From J029 sp964482495 (GTDB lineage Bacteria; Planctomycetota; UBA1135), in NCBI GenBank assembly GCA_964482495.1, contig CAYZXS010000005.1, forward strand, positions 1-64,000: a stretch of DNA of 64,000 nucleotides, given 5' to 3'. The number at the start of each line of letters is the position of its first letter. Positions within the stretch are counted from its first letter, which is position 1. The notes under the pieces are model-generated. The model saw nothing but the letters and a program-made list of their open reading frames with translations, did not search any database and was not told where the DNA came from. Shown here piece by piece: positions 33,855 to 42,616 of this stretch. A program made the translations under genes and the position numbers.

Positions 33855-34585
33855 CGGCCTGCGGGGTCCCAGCTCGCCAAGCCCTCCAGCACCAGGCCGG
33901 GGACCCGGGTCCAGCCCTCGAGACGGGGCGCCAGGGCGCCGGCGTCTCCCCCGGTGAGGAAGCCACGCAGCTCCGCCAGGCCGGCGGCGGCGGCCATGCG
34001 CGCCCGCGCGGCGAGCAGGGCGTCGGCGAGGGCCGCCCGGGTGCCGGCGGCCACGGCCGCGGCGGAGTCCTCGGGGATCGCGGCCGGCTCCGCGGCGGCG
34101 GCGGCCGGGAGGTGCGGGCAGGCCCTGGCCAAGGCCCGGCTCAGGAGGCCGAGGCCAGGGCCGATGGCGCCGCCGCGGAAGCAGCCCTCGCCGTCCACCA
34201 GATCCAGGGTCCAGGCGGTGCCGAGGTCGGCCACGACCAGGGGCTCCCGGCAGCGGCGCCACGCGGCGGCGGCGGCGAGGACGCGGTCGGCGCCCGTGCC
34301 GCGGCTGCGGACTGGCATCGGCCAGCCGGCCTCGCCGGCGACCGCCAGGGAGTCCGCCGCCGCCTGGATCGGGCCGCGCAAGCGCTCCAAGGCTGACGGA
34401 TTGACGCTGCAGAGCCGGACGGCGGCCCCGCTCAGGCGCGCGGCTAGGACCGCGGCGAATTCCGGCCAGCCGGCCTCGTCGACGGGCAACGCCAGGGCCT
34501 CGGCCGCGCCCGGTCCGCCCGCCTCGAGCGCCGCCAGCTTCAGCCGGCGGTTGCCGAGATCGATCAGCTGGACCGGCCGCCCCAC
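33851..34585 (-). CDS. coaX: Type III pantothenate kinase
   Basis: A 244-residue ASKHA-fold kinase catalysing the first step of coenzyme A synthesis from pantothenate. Motifs in order: LIDLGNRRLKLA (phosphate loop, DxGN with Arg in place of Thr), GTGADRVLAA, VVADLGTAWTLDLV, GGAIGPGLGLL and FLTGGDA. Length fits the family (about 250). It overlaps the MnmE-like gene by four bases and follows the GspC-like gene after 17 bases, inside the long minus-strand operon. Confidence 0.88.
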   Translation of the reverse strand: MGRPVQLIDLGNRRLKLAALEAGGPGAAEALALPVDEAGWPEFAAVLAARLSGAAVRLCSVNPSALERLRGPIQAAADSLAVAGEAGWPMPVRSRGTGADRVLAAAAAWRRCREPLVVADLGTAWTLDLVDGEGCFRGGAIGPGLGLLSRALARACPHLPAAAAAEPAAIPEDSAAAVAAGTRAALADALLAARARMAAAAGLAELRGFLTGGDAGALAPRLEGWTRVPGLVLEGLASWDPAGR

Positions 34586-34602
34586 CTCGGTGGCGCCGCG
34601 GC

Positions 34603-35568
34603 TCAGCGCCGCGGCGGGATGCGGTAGGTGTAGGTGCGGATCGAGCCCAGCCGCTCCAGGCGCACCGACACCTCGTCGACGTCGCCCATCGCCCGCAGCC
34701 GCTTCACCAGCGCCGCGCGGTCGCTGGCGGGCACGCCGTTGACGTCCAGCACGACGTCGCTCTCGCGCAGCCCGAAGTTCTTCAGCGGCGAGTTCGAGCT
34801 CAGGCCGGTGACCCGCTGCCCGACCACCTTGCCGTCCGGCCCGTACTTCGGGGCCGTCCGCACGCTGGTCAGGAGCTGCTCCTCCGACATGGCCTGGAGC
34901 GCGCTCATGTCCTCGGTCCCGACCTCGTAGATGTTGCCGCCGATGGCGGTGGTCTCGGTGGGGAACTGCCGCGCCACGGCCTCGACGCCCTCCCCGGCCT
35001 CGATCTGGGAGAGGTCGGCGGTCGCGGTCTCGCGCTTCAGCACGAAGGCGCCGTCGTCCTTGCCGACGATGCCGATCTCGACCTCGTCGGCGCGGATCGC
35101 CAGCACCTCGAGCTCGACCCCGGGCTTGCTCGGCAGCCCGAAGCGGTCGCCGACCACGTAGAGGCCGCCGGCGATGACCTGCGGGCTGGTCGAGCCCGCG
35201 GGCGGCAGCTGCGCCGGGGTCAGGTAGACCTGCGGCACCTCGCCGAGGGAGAGGAACACCAGTCGCAGGTCGTTGGGGCCGACCACCGGCGGCGGCGGCG
35301 GCGGCGGGTCGACGCCATTTCCGACGTCCGCCGGCACCAGCCCGGTGACGTTCAAGGTCCGGAGCTGGGCGTACTGCTCGAAGGGCTTCAGGTGGACTCG
35401 CTTGCCGCCGCCGCTCTCGACCTCGATCGAGTCGAGGAAGGGCTGGAGCGGGAACGGCCCGAGCAGCTGGGCGCGGTTCTGCAGGAAGTCGTAGAAGCGC
35501 CAGCCGAAGCCGCCCAGGGCGGCCAGGCCGATCACGACGATCACGAAGCGGAGGAGTCGGTAGCTCAC
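34603..35568 (-). CDS. GspC-like inner-membrane PDZ protein
   Basis: 321 residues. A short cytoplasmic N-terminus and one membrane helix (RFVIVVIGLAALGGFGW) lead into a periplasmic region with a seven-Pro run (about 88-94). A domain with GGLYVVGDRFGLPSKPGVELEV resembles the homology region of GspC. The last 85 residues form a PDZ-like domain (GLSSNSPLKNFGLRESDVVLDVNGVP, then a beta hairpin). GspC couples the inner-membrane platform to the secretin in type II secretion. No other gsp platform gene is here, so the assignment rests on architecture. The GTG start at 35568 places the helix correctly. Confidence 0.68.
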   Translation of the reverse strand: MSYRLLRFVIVVIGLAALGGFGWRFYDFLQNRAQLLGPFPLQPFLDSIEVESGGGKRVHLKPFEQYAQLRTLNVTGLVPADVGNGVDPPPPPPPVVGPNDLRLVFLSLGEVPQVYLTPAQLPPAGSTSPQVIAGGLYVVGDRFGLPSKPGVELEVLAIRADEVEIGIVGKDDGAFVLKRETATADLSQIEAGEGVEAVARQFPTETTAIGGNIYEVGTEDMSALQAMSEEQLLTSVRTAPKYGPDGKVVGQRVTGLSSNSPLKNFGLRESDVVLDVNGVPASDRAALVKRLRAMGDVDEVSVRLERLGSIRTYTYRIPPRR

Positions 35569-35651
35569 GTCACGGCAGAAGCTCGGGTCAGCGCTCCGGC
35601 GGGCCGCAGTTTCCCACGGGCGGGCGTCGCATGTCCAGTCCGCGCCGGCAA

Positions 35652-36680
<1,029 letters not shown>

Positions 36681-36701
36681 GATCTCCTCTGGAAACGAAG
36701 C

Positions 36702-36727
36702 GCGGGAGGCCGGCGACGGCCTCCCGC
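36702..36727 (-). terminator. Perfect 11-bp hairpin between rpmA and obg
   Basis: Arms GCGGGAGGCCG and CGGCCTCCCGC pair perfectly around a four-base loop in the 72-base gap after rpmA. On the minus strand it is followed by GCTTCGTTTCC and then the obg Shine-Dalgarno. It lacks a clean U tract, so partial termination or attenuation that lowers obg expression relative to the ribosomal genes is likely. Confidence 0.55.
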
Positions 36728-36752
36728 GGGGACACGCCCTAGGGCATGCCGG

Positions 36753-36998
36753 TCAGTCCTGGGGCAGCACCGCGACGCGGCGCCGGGACTGGAACTCCAC
36801 CACGCCGTCGGACAGCGCGAACAGGGTGTAGTCGCGGCCCAGGCCGACGTTCTTGCCCGGGTGGAACTGGGTGCCGCACTGCCGCACCAGGATCTCGCCG
36901 GCGCGGACGCGCTGGCCGCCGTAGCGCTTGACGCCGCGGAACTGGGGGTTGGAGTCGCGTCCGTTCTTGGACGAACCGCCGCCTTTCTTATGTGCCAT
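36753..36998 (-). CDS. rpmA: 50S ribosomal protein L27
   Basis: An 81-residue protein near the peptidyl transferase centre. The N-terminus MAHKKGGGSSKNGRDSNPQ is the form that needs no proteolytic trimming; no Firmicutes-type leader is present, in line with the lack of a Prp protease gene between rplU and rpmA. VKRYGGQ and IVRQCGTQFHPG-like blocks follow as in the family. It lies 16 bases after rplU in the conserved rplU-rpmA-obg order. Confidence 0.97.
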   Translation of the reverse strand: MAHKKGGGSSKNGRDSNPQFRGVKRYGGQRVRAGEILVRQCGTQFHPGKNVGLGRDYTLFALSDGVVEFQSRRRVAVLPQD

Positions 36999-37014
36999 TG
37001 CGAACCCCTGCGCC

Positions 37015-37332
37015 CTAGGCGCGGATCTCCTTGACGCGGATGCGGGTGTAGGTCTGCCGGTGGCCGACCCGGGTCCGGCTGTTCTTGCGGCGCCGGAAGT
37101 GCTGGATGTAGAGCTTCTCGTCCCGCTCCTCGCCCAGGACCTCGGCGACGACCGAGGCTCCTTCGACGTTCGGGGCGCCGACGAGGACGGAGCCGTCTTC
37201 CTTCTTGAGGAGGCTGACCTGGTCGAAGGTGAGCTCGCTACCGGCTTCCGCGCCGGCAAAGCGATCGACCCACAGCTCCTGGCCGGGGCTGAGGGTGAGG
37301 CATCGGGAACGGTCGCGAATGATGGCGTACAC
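37015..37332 (-). CDS. rplU: 50S ribosomal protein L21
   Basis: A 105-residue 50S protein. It starts MYAIIRDRSRCLTLSPGQEL and carries the late block HFRRRKNSRTRVGHRQTYT that contacts 23S rRNA. The start codon is GTG with GGAGAAG about ten bases upstream. It is the first gene after rng, and a candidate promoter lies in the 93-base gap, so it can be transcribed separately from the upstream operon. Confidence 0.97.
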   Translation of the reverse strand: MYAIIRDRSRCLTLSPGQELWVDRFAGAEAGSELTFDQVSLLKKEDGSVLVGAPNVEGASVVAEVLGEERDEKLYIQHFRRRKNSRTRVGHRQTYTRIRVKEIRA

Positions 37333-37360
37333 AGGTCTTCTCCGCGAAAACGGGCCGGAC

Positions 37361-37389
37361 AGTCTAACCGCCCGGGCAGCGGGCGTAAA
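37361..37389 (-). promoter_or_regulatory. Candidate sigma70-type promoter for rplU-rpmA
   Basis: On the minus strand TTTACG (37389-37384) and TAGACT (37366-37361) are separated by 17 bases. Each matches four of six consensus positions, and they lie 29 bases before the rplU GTG. The stretch is AT-richer than its neighbours. A start-site map would be needed to confirm it. Confidence 0.45.
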
Positions 37390-37409
37390 TAGGGAGCGCG
37401 CCCCCTTTT

Positions 37410-37423
37410 CCGCCGGCCGGCGG
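37410..37423. repeat. 14-base perfect palindrome after rng stop
   Basis: CCGCCGGCCGGCGG is its own reverse complement and lies three bases beyond the rng stop codon. It could fold as a short five-base-pair hairpin ending the rng transcript. On the rng strand it is followed by AAAAGG rather than a U tract, so intrinsic termination is doubtful. Confidence 0.4.
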
Positions 37424-37425
37424 GT

Positions 37426-39075
37426 TCACTTCAGGGTCAGCTCCCCGGGAGCGAGCACCGGATCCTCCTCGAGCTTGACCTCGAAGGAGAAGTCGTCCAG
37501 GACGTCCTGGTGGTGCGCCCGCAGGTGCTGGATGACGCCAGGGTGGGCCCGCAGCCGCCAGGGGCGCTCGGGGCCGACCGCCCGCAGTCGCCGCAGCGCC
37601 CGCATGGCGCCGGCGCGGTGCTGGACGGCGCTGCCGCTGCCGCCGCAGCCAGCGCAGGGCAACTCGGTCGCCCGCGGCAGGCCGGTGCCGAGGCGGCGCC
37701 GGGTCAGGGACATGAGGCCGAAGGAGCCCAGGCGGCCGGCCTTGAAGCGGGCCCGGTCGGCGCGCAGCTCCTGACGGAACAGGCTCTCGACCTCGCGCCG
37801 GTGGGCGGCCTGGGTCATGTCGATGAAGTCCACCACCAGGATCCCGCCCAGGTCGCGGAGGCGGATCTGCCGCGCCACCTCCACCGCCGCCAGCTTGTTG
37901 GCGGCCAGCGCGGTGGCCTCGAGGCTGCCCTCGTCGATGCGGCCGCTGTTGACGTCGATGGCGGTCAGGGCCTCGGTCTCGTGGATGACGATCGAAGCGC
38001 CCGAGCCGACCGGCACCCGGGGCCGGAACAGCAGCTGGTAGTCGCGCTCGAGGTCCAGGGCCTCGAACAGCGGCCGCTGCTTGCGGTAGAGCTCGACCCC
38101 GGGCCGGTGGCGCGGCAGGTAGTCGACCAGGAAGCGCTCGAGCTCGGCGCCGTGCTCGGGGCTGTCGACCACCACCCGCTCGACGCCGCCGGCCATCAGG
38201 TCCCGCACCGCCCGCACCGCCGGCGACAGCTCCGCCAGCAACAGGGCCGGCTCGTCGGGCTCCGCCCGGGCGGCAGCGGCGGCCTCGGTCACGAGCTGCC
38301 ACTGGCGCTGGACGTGCTCGAGGTCGCGCTGCAGGTCACGCTTGGGGCGTCCGGCGGCGGCGGTGCGGGCGATCAGGCCGGCCCGCTCCGGCGGGCCGCA
38401 GGCCTCGACCGAGCTGCGCAGCCGGCGGCGCTCCTTGTCGTCCTGGATCCGGCGGCTGACGCCGATCCGGCCCAGGGAAGGCATCCAGACCAGCAGCCGT
38501 CCGGCCAGGGACACGAAGGTGGTCAGGGTGGCGCCCTTGCCCCGCACTGGGTCCCGCACCACTTGGACCAGGACCTGCTGGCCGACCTGCAGGTGCTCGC
38601 TGATCCGGGGCGGCTTGGCCGCCGGCGCGGCGCCCCCGTCGAGCTCGCCGGCGATGGCCTCGGCGGCGGCGGTCGGCCGGCTGGCGACCTCGACCGGGTC
38701 GGCCTCCGCTTCGCCGTAGCCGGGGTGGACGTTACCGACGTGGAGGAAGCCGGCGCGGCCGGCGCCGAAGTCGACGAAGGCCGAGTCCAGGCCCGGCTCG
38801 ACCTGCCGCACCACCCCGAGGTAGAGGTTCCCCACCAGGGAGGCGCGCTCCGGCTGCGCCCAGCGCAGGTCGTGGATGCGGCCGTCGACCAGCAGGGCGA
38901 CGCGGACCTCCTCCGCGTCCCGCGCGTTCACGGCCAGGACCCGGGTCTCGGCGGCGCCGGCCGTCTGCTGCTCGGCCGCCCCGGCGGCCTCGGGCTCGAC
39001 CGGGTCCGCGACCGGACCCTCCGCCGGGTCTTCGGCCGGACGGCTGGCCTGCGGGTCGGCGGGGGCGGCGCTCAC
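37426..39075 (-). CDS. rng: Ribonuclease G/E family endoribonuclease
   Basis: A 549-residue single-strand endonuclease for rRNA and mRNA processing. An acidic Pro/Ala leader (1-43) precedes the S1 domain (about 83-195, with FVDFGAGRAGFLHVGNV). Catalytic aspartates are Asp374 in AIDVNSGR and Asp416 and Asp419 in VVDFIDM. The zinc-link CAGC is at 474-477. It lacks the long C-terminal degradosome scaffold of RNase E, so RNase G is the closer match. The GTG start overlaps the DUF2344 stop as GTGA. rplU follows, as in many bacteria. Confidence 0.94.
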   Translation of the reverse strand: MSAAPADPQASRPAEDPAEGPVADPVEPEAAGAAEQQTAGAAETRVLAVNARDAEEVRVALLVDGRIHDLRWAQPERASLVGNLYLGVVRQVEPGLDSAFVDFGAGRAGFLHVGNVHPGYGEAEADPVEVASRPTAAAEAIAGELDGGAAPAAKPPRISEHLQVGQQVLVQVVRDPVRGKGATLTTFVSLAGRLLVWMPSLGRIGVSRRIQDDKERRRLRSSVEACGPPERAGLIARTAAAGRPKRDLQRDLEHVQRQWQLVTEAAAAARAEPDEPALLLAELSPAVRAVRDLMAGGVERVVVDSPEHGAELERFLVDYLPRHRPGVELYRKQRPLFEALDLERDYQLLFRPRVPVGSGASIVIHETEALTAIDVNSGRIDEGSLEATALAANKLAAVEVARQIRLRDLGGILVVDFIDMTQAAHRREVESLFRQELRADRARFKAGRLGSFGLMSLTRRRLGTGLPRATELPCAGCGGSGSAVQHRAGAMRALRRLRAVGPERPWRLRAHPGVIQHLRAHHQDVLDDFSFEVKLEEDPVLAPGELTLK

Positions 39076-39677
39076 CCGCAAGCCTCCGCGGCGGCGAGCC
39101 GCCGCACCTCGAGTTCGGGCGCGGGGTCCTCGTCGAGCAGGAAGCGCAGCACCTTCTTCAAGGACGGCGCCGCGCCCTTGGCGCCCGGGCGCAGGTGGAA
39201 GACCGCGCCGCCCTCCTCCCCCGCCGCGACCGTGGCGGCCGGCGGCGCCGCCTTGGTCCGCCCGGGGAAAGCCGCCGCGAGCCGCTCGGAGCTGCCGGCG
39301 GGGAGATCGGCGCCGCGCACCAGGTACGAGCGCTCGACCGGCGGCCGCGGCCGCCCGGGCGCCGGGAAGGCGCGGAGCAAGTGAAGGCCGGCCGGCAAGG
39401 TCCGGCGCAGCCGCTTCTCGATCTCGGGGCAGGGGTAGTCCCGGCACAAGTCCAGCCACAGGCGCTCGAGCTCCGAGGACCAGCCGAGCGGCAGGGCCTC
39501 CTCGAACTGGAGCTTGGGCCGGGGCTGGAATCCCTGCGAGTAGGCCAGGGGCAGCCGCGCCCGGCGCAGCGCCCGCTCCACCGCCGCCTGCAGGTCCAGG
39601 TGCGACAGGAAACGCGCCGCGCCGCCCTTCGCGAACTCGACGCAGCAGCGGAAGCCGGCCTCGGCGGCGCCGCTCAT
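39072..39677 (-). CDS. DUF2344 (TIGR03936) radical-SAM-linked protein, stand-alone
   Basis: A 201-residue protein of the family usually fused to, or next to, a TIGR03960 radical SAM protein. Recognisable blocks are EFAKGGAARFLSHLDLQAAVERALRRARLPLAYSQGF-type sequence (residues 14-51), QPRPKLQFEEALPLG, and ELERLWLDL. In Firmicutes it precedes rng, rplU and rpmA, the same order as here. No radical SAM gene is adjacent in this window. It overlaps HPr upstream (ATGA) and rng downstream (GTGA). The biochemical role is not established. Confidence 0.88.
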   Translation of the reverse strand: MSGAAEAGFRCCVEFAKGGAARFLSHLDLQAAVERALRRARLPLAYSQGFQPRPKLQFEEALPLGWSSELERLWLDLCRDYPCPEIEKRLRRTLPAGLHLLRAFPAPGRPRPPVERSYLVRGADLPAGSSERLAAAFPGRTKAAPPAATVAAGEEGGAVFHLRPGAKGAAPSLKKVLRFLLDEDPAPELEVRRLAAAEACG

Positions 39678-39949
39678 CCCAGCTCCGAGAAGCCGTTGAC
39701 GAAGAGCTCGGCCATGGCCGCGGCGGCCTGCTCGGCCTGCTGCCCTTCGGCCTCGATGCGGACGCTGGCGCCGCGCACGGCCCCGAGGGTCATCACCGAC
39801 AAGATGCTGCGGGCGTCCGCGCGGCGGCCGTCGTGCACCAGCGCCACCTCGGCCTCGAAGCGGCTGGCGCACTCGACGATGGCGTGGCTCGGCCGGGCGT
39901 GCACGCCCTGCTCGTTCACCACGGTGACCTCACGGACGACCGCGGACAT
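39674..39949 (-). CDS. HPr-family phosphocarrier protein
   Basis: A 91-residue PTS phosphocarrier. The phosphorylatable His17 is in GVHARPS. The regulatory-Ser region is ARSILSVMTLGA (Ser48), so HPr kinase control is possible. The frame extends ten residues further upstream, but the ATG at 39949 gives the normal HPr length. It follows an EIIA gene after 26 bases and overlaps the DUF2344 start. No enzyme I or permease lies nearby, which suggests a regulatory (NPr-like) rather than sugar-transport role. Confidence 0.93.
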   Translation of the reverse strand: MSAVVREVTVVNEQGVHARPSHAIVECASRFEAEVALVHDGRRADARSILSVMTLGAVRGASVRIEAEGQQAEQAAAAMAELFVNGFSELG

Positions 39950-39975
39950 GGCTGACGGCGCAGGAGTGGGCCGCC

Positions 39976-40437
39976 TCAAGCGGGCGAGAGCTCGGCCAGC
40001 AGATCGAGGATCTGGGAGGGTTCGGTCGCCTGCTTGGCGAAGCCGACGAAGTCGTGGTGGCCGGCGATGCCGGCGATCCAGCGCAGGATGCCGAGGTGCT
40101 CCTCCGCCCCCTCCGTCGGCCGCACGACCGAGAAGAAGACGTGGACCGGCTCGTCGTCCAGGGCGCGGAAGTCGAGGCCGTCCTGGTGCACGGCGACGAC
40201 CACGCTGACCTTGTCCACGCCGTCCATCTTGACGTGGGGGATCCCCACGCCCTGCTGGCCGGTGGAGCCGCGCGACTCGCGCTCGATCAGGGCCGTGTAG
40301 AGCTCGTCCCGGCGACCGGAGAGAGCGGGGGCCTGGGCCGCGAGCACGTCAGCGATCTTGGCCAGCGCTTCGTCGGCGTCGCCGGCTTGGAGGTCCAGGA
40401 GGACCGAGTCGGTCGTCAACAGGTCGGTGTAGGTCAT
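39976..40437 (-). CDS. ptsN: PTS EIIA domain protein (PtsN/fructose type)
   Basis: A 153-residue EIIA-2 domain. The active His68 lies in GVGIPHVKMDGVDK, with RESRGSTG upstream and the late block FFSVVRPTEGAEEHLGIL as in the family. The ATG at 40437 was preferred to an upstream GTG that would overlap hpf. It is immediately downstream of hpf and upstream of HPr, the same trio found in the proteobacterial rpoN locus, so a PTS-Ntr-like regulatory function is the best guess. Confidence 0.92.
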   Translation of the reverse strand: MTYTDLLTTDSVLLDLQAGDADEALAKIADVLAAQAPALSGRRDELYTALIERESRGSTGQQGVGIPHVKMDGVDKVSVVVAVHQDGLDFRALDDEPVHVFFSVVRPTEGAEEHLGILRWIAGIAGHHDFVGFAKQATEPSQILDLLAELSPA

Positions 40438-40447
40438 GGCGGGAGAG

Positions 40448-40762
40448 CTACTCGTCACCCTTCGGGCGGCGGTTCTTCTGGGTCCGCTTCTCCTTGAAGC
40501 GGAGGAATTGCTTTTCGAGTTTGGCGGCGACGCCGTCGACGGCCATGCGGCCCTCGCGGGAGCGCTCCTGGGCGACGAAGGGTTCGCCGCGGTGGCGGTG
40601 GAGGATGACCTCGCAGATGAGTTCTTCGCGCTCGGAGCTGAACACGACTTCGCTCAAGCGGAACTCTTCACCAAGCCGTTCGACGTTGGCGAGTCGCGTC
40701 TCGGCGTATTCGCGCAGCGCGGGAGAGAGGGAGTCCGTCTTACTCGTGACTTCGATCTTCAT
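40448..40762 (-). CDS. hpf: Short-form ribosome hibernation promoting factor (HPF/RaiA)
   Basis: A 104-residue protein that binds the 30S decoding region in stationary phase. The fold signature runs from MKIEVTSKTDSLSPALREYA to ECEVILHRHRGEPFVAQE-like blocks, and the C-terminal tail is basic (FKEKRTQKNRRPKG). There is no long-form dimerisation domain. ATG overlaps the truA stop (ATGA). Linkage to ptsN matches the classic hpf-ptsN pairing. Confidence 0.92.
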   Translation of the reverse strand: MKIEVTSKTDSLSPALREYAETRLANVERLGEEFRLSEVVFSSEREELICEVILHRHRGEPFVAQERSREGRMAVDGVAAKLEKQFLRFKEKRTQKNRRPKGDE

Positions 40763-41646
40763 CGAGAGTGGTGTGAAGGTGGTTCCCCGGCAGCAGGCTG
40801 GTCGCCGCTGCCGTTTTCGGGGGGGCGGAACGAGGGGCTCGACCCTCCAGGATAGGCTCCTGCAGGGGTGGGCGAAAGCCCTGGGAAGGGGTCCTGAGGG
40901 TACAGGACCCGCCACAGGCACAATCCTTCGGGCGAGGCGGTCGCGCCGGCCTTCCGGCGGTCCCTGGAGTCCAGGACGGCGGCCGGCCACTCGGGGGCGC
41001 GGGAGCCCCGGCCGACCTCCAGCAAGGTGCCGACGAGGTTGCGGACCATCTTGTAGAGGAAGCCGTCGCCCTCGAAGAGCAGGCTCAGGCCGCCCCGGAT
41101 CGGGCGGATCCGGATCGCCCGCAGGGTGCGCACCGTGGTCTTGGTGCTGCGCCCGGCGGCGGCGTAGGCGGCGAAGTCGTGGCGGCCGAGCAGGCCGGGA
41201 ACGGCGGCGCGCATGGCCGCCAGGTCCAGCGGCGCGCGCCGGCGCTCCCAGGCCACCAGGCCGGCGTGCAGCACGGGCCGCACCGGCGAGACCGCCATGC
41301 GGTAGAGGTAGCGCTTGCCGGTGGCGCTGGTGCGGGCGTGAAAGTCGGCCGGGACCTCTGCGGCGGCCCGCACCACGGCCTCTTCGGGCAGGTAGGCGTT
41401 GAGAGCCGGGGCCACCTTCTCCGCCGTCAGCCGCGACCAGGTGCTGAGGTGGGCCACCTGGGCCCAGGCGTGCACCCCGGAGTCGGTCCGGCCGCTGCCG
41501 TGCAGCACCAGGGTCTCGCCGGTGACCGCGGTCCACGCCCGCTCTAACTCCTCCTGGACGGTGGGGAAGCCGGGTTGACGCTGGAAGCCGTGGAAGGCGC
41601 CGCCGTGGTAGGCGACGCAGAGCGCGATCTTGCGCGGGCCGCTCAT
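40759..41646 (-). CDS. truA: tRNA pseudouridine synthase A (positions 38-40)
   Basis: A 295-residue enzyme that modifies the tRNA anticodon stem-loop. Catalytic Asp55 is in GSGRTDSGVHA; other conserved blocks are ALNAYLPEEAVV, DFHARTSATGKRYLYR, LLGRHDFAAY and FLYKMVRNLVGTLLEVG. About 30 extra Pro/Ser/Gly-rich residues extend the C-terminus, and these overlap the hpf start. It is translationally coupled to recR upstream by ATGA. Confidence 0.97.
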   Translation of the reverse strand: MSGPRKIALCVAYHGGAFHGFQRQPGFPTVQEELERAWTAVTGETLVLHGSGRTDSGVHAWAQVAHLSTWSRLTAEKVAPALNAYLPEEAVVRAAAEVPADFHARTSATGKRYLYRMAVSPVRPVLHAGLVAWERRRAPLDLAAMRAAVPGLLGRHDFAAYAAAGRSTKTTVRTLRAIRIRPIRGGLSLLFEGDGFLYKMVRNLVGTLLEVGRGSRAPEWPAAVLDSRDRRKAGATASPEGLCLWRVLYPQDPFPGLSPTPAGAYPGGSSPSFRPPENGSGDQPAAGEPPSHHSR

Positions 41647-42281
41647 CCCTCAGGCCGGTCCTCCCCGGGCGGCTCGCCGTCGGGCCGCCACTCCCGGCGC
41701 TCCCGGAAGGCCTCCGCCAGGATCTCGCCGTGCAGGTACTCCAGCCGGGTGCCGACGGGCACGCCGCGGGCCAGGCGCGAGATCTTGACCTCGACGCCCT
41801 CGAGCACCTCGCGCACCAGGAGGGCCGCGCCCTCGCCCTCGCGGTCCGGGGCGGTGGCGAGCACCACCTCGCGGACCTCGCCGCGCTCGACCCGGCGCCG
41901 CAGCTCCTGCAGCGCCCGGGCGTCGGGGCTGGCGCCCTCGCGCGGCGCGAAGCCAGCCATGAGGACGTGGTAGAGGCCCTCATGGGCGCCGGCCTCCTCC
42001 ATCTTGGCGACCTCCCGCGGCCCCTCGACCACGCAGACCGTGGCCCGGTCCCGCTCCGGGTCGGCGCACAGCCGGCAAGGGGACTGCAGGGTGACGTTGC
42101 CGCAGGTCTCGCAGCGCACCGTCTCCATGCGCGCGTCGCGCAGGGCGATCGCCAGGTCGGCGACCTCCTCCGGCTCGCTGCGCAGGACGTGCAGCGCCAT
42201 GCGCTCGGCGCTGCGCGGGCCGACGCCCGGGAAGCGCTCCAGGGCCCGGATCAGCCGCTCGAGGGGTTCCGGGAAGGCCAA
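41643..42281 (-). CDS. recR: Recombination mediator RecR
   Basis: A 212-residue DNA-binding ring protein of the RecFOR pathway. Visible features are the helix-hairpin-helix FPGVGPRSAERMA, the zinc site Cys57, Cys60, Cys69 and Cys72, and a Toprim domain beginning CVVEGPREV with ATAPDREGEGAA. The start appears to be TTG at 42281, seven bases after ybaB. The dnaX-ybaB-recR order is one of the most conserved in bacteria. Confidence 0.97.
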   Translation of the reverse strand: MAFPEPLERLIRALERFPGVGPRSAERMALHVLRSEPEEVADLAIALRDARMETVRCETCGNVTLQSPCRLCADPERDRATVCVVEGPREVAKMEEAGAHEGLYHVLMAGFAPREGASPDARALQELRRRVERGEVREVVLATAPDREGEGAALLVREVLEGVEVKISRLARGVPVGTRLEYLHGEILAEAFRERREWRPDGEPPGEDRPEG

Positions 42282-42288
42282 GCGCCGC

Positions 42289-42612
42289 TCACATCATGCC
42301 CGGCAGGCCCATGCCGCCGGACAGCTCACCGAGCTCGCGGGCGAAGGTCTCCTCCGCCTGTTTGAGGGCGTCGTTGACGGCTGCCAGGACCATGTCCTCG
42401 AGCAGCTCGGCTTCGCCGGTCTCGATCGCCTCCGGGGCGATCTTCAGCTCGAGGACCTGGCGGGCGCCGCTGACCGTGGCGCGCACGGCGCCGCCGCCGG
42501 CCGAGCCCTCGAAGCGGCGCTTGCCCAGCTCCTCCTGCTTCGCGGCCATCTCCCGCTGCATCTTCTGCGCCTGCCGGAGCAGGCCGCCGAGGTCTCCGAG
42601 ACTTCCTGCCAT
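42289..42612 (-). CDS. ybaB: YbaB/EbfC nucleoid-associated protein
   Basis: A 107-residue homodimeric DNA-binding protein. The helical N-terminus LRQAQKMQREMAAKQEELGK and the block VRATVSGARQVLELKI, followed by the LLEDMVLAAVNDALKQAEE helix, are typical. The Met/Gly-rich tail is also common. It sits between dnaX and recR with gaps of four and seven bases, so one transcript is expected. Confidence 0.97.
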   Translation of the reverse strand: MAGSLGDLGGLLRQAQKMQREMAAKQEELGKRRFEGSAGGGAVRATVSGARQVLELKIAPEAIETGEAELLEDMVLAAVNDALKQAEETFARELGELSGGMGLPGMM

Positions 42613-42616
42613 GCTC

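Noticed and set aside
37410..37423. The 14-base palindrome as an intrinsic terminator for rng
   Set aside because: The downstream sequence on the transcribed strand is A- and G-rich with no U tract; I list it as a repeat only.
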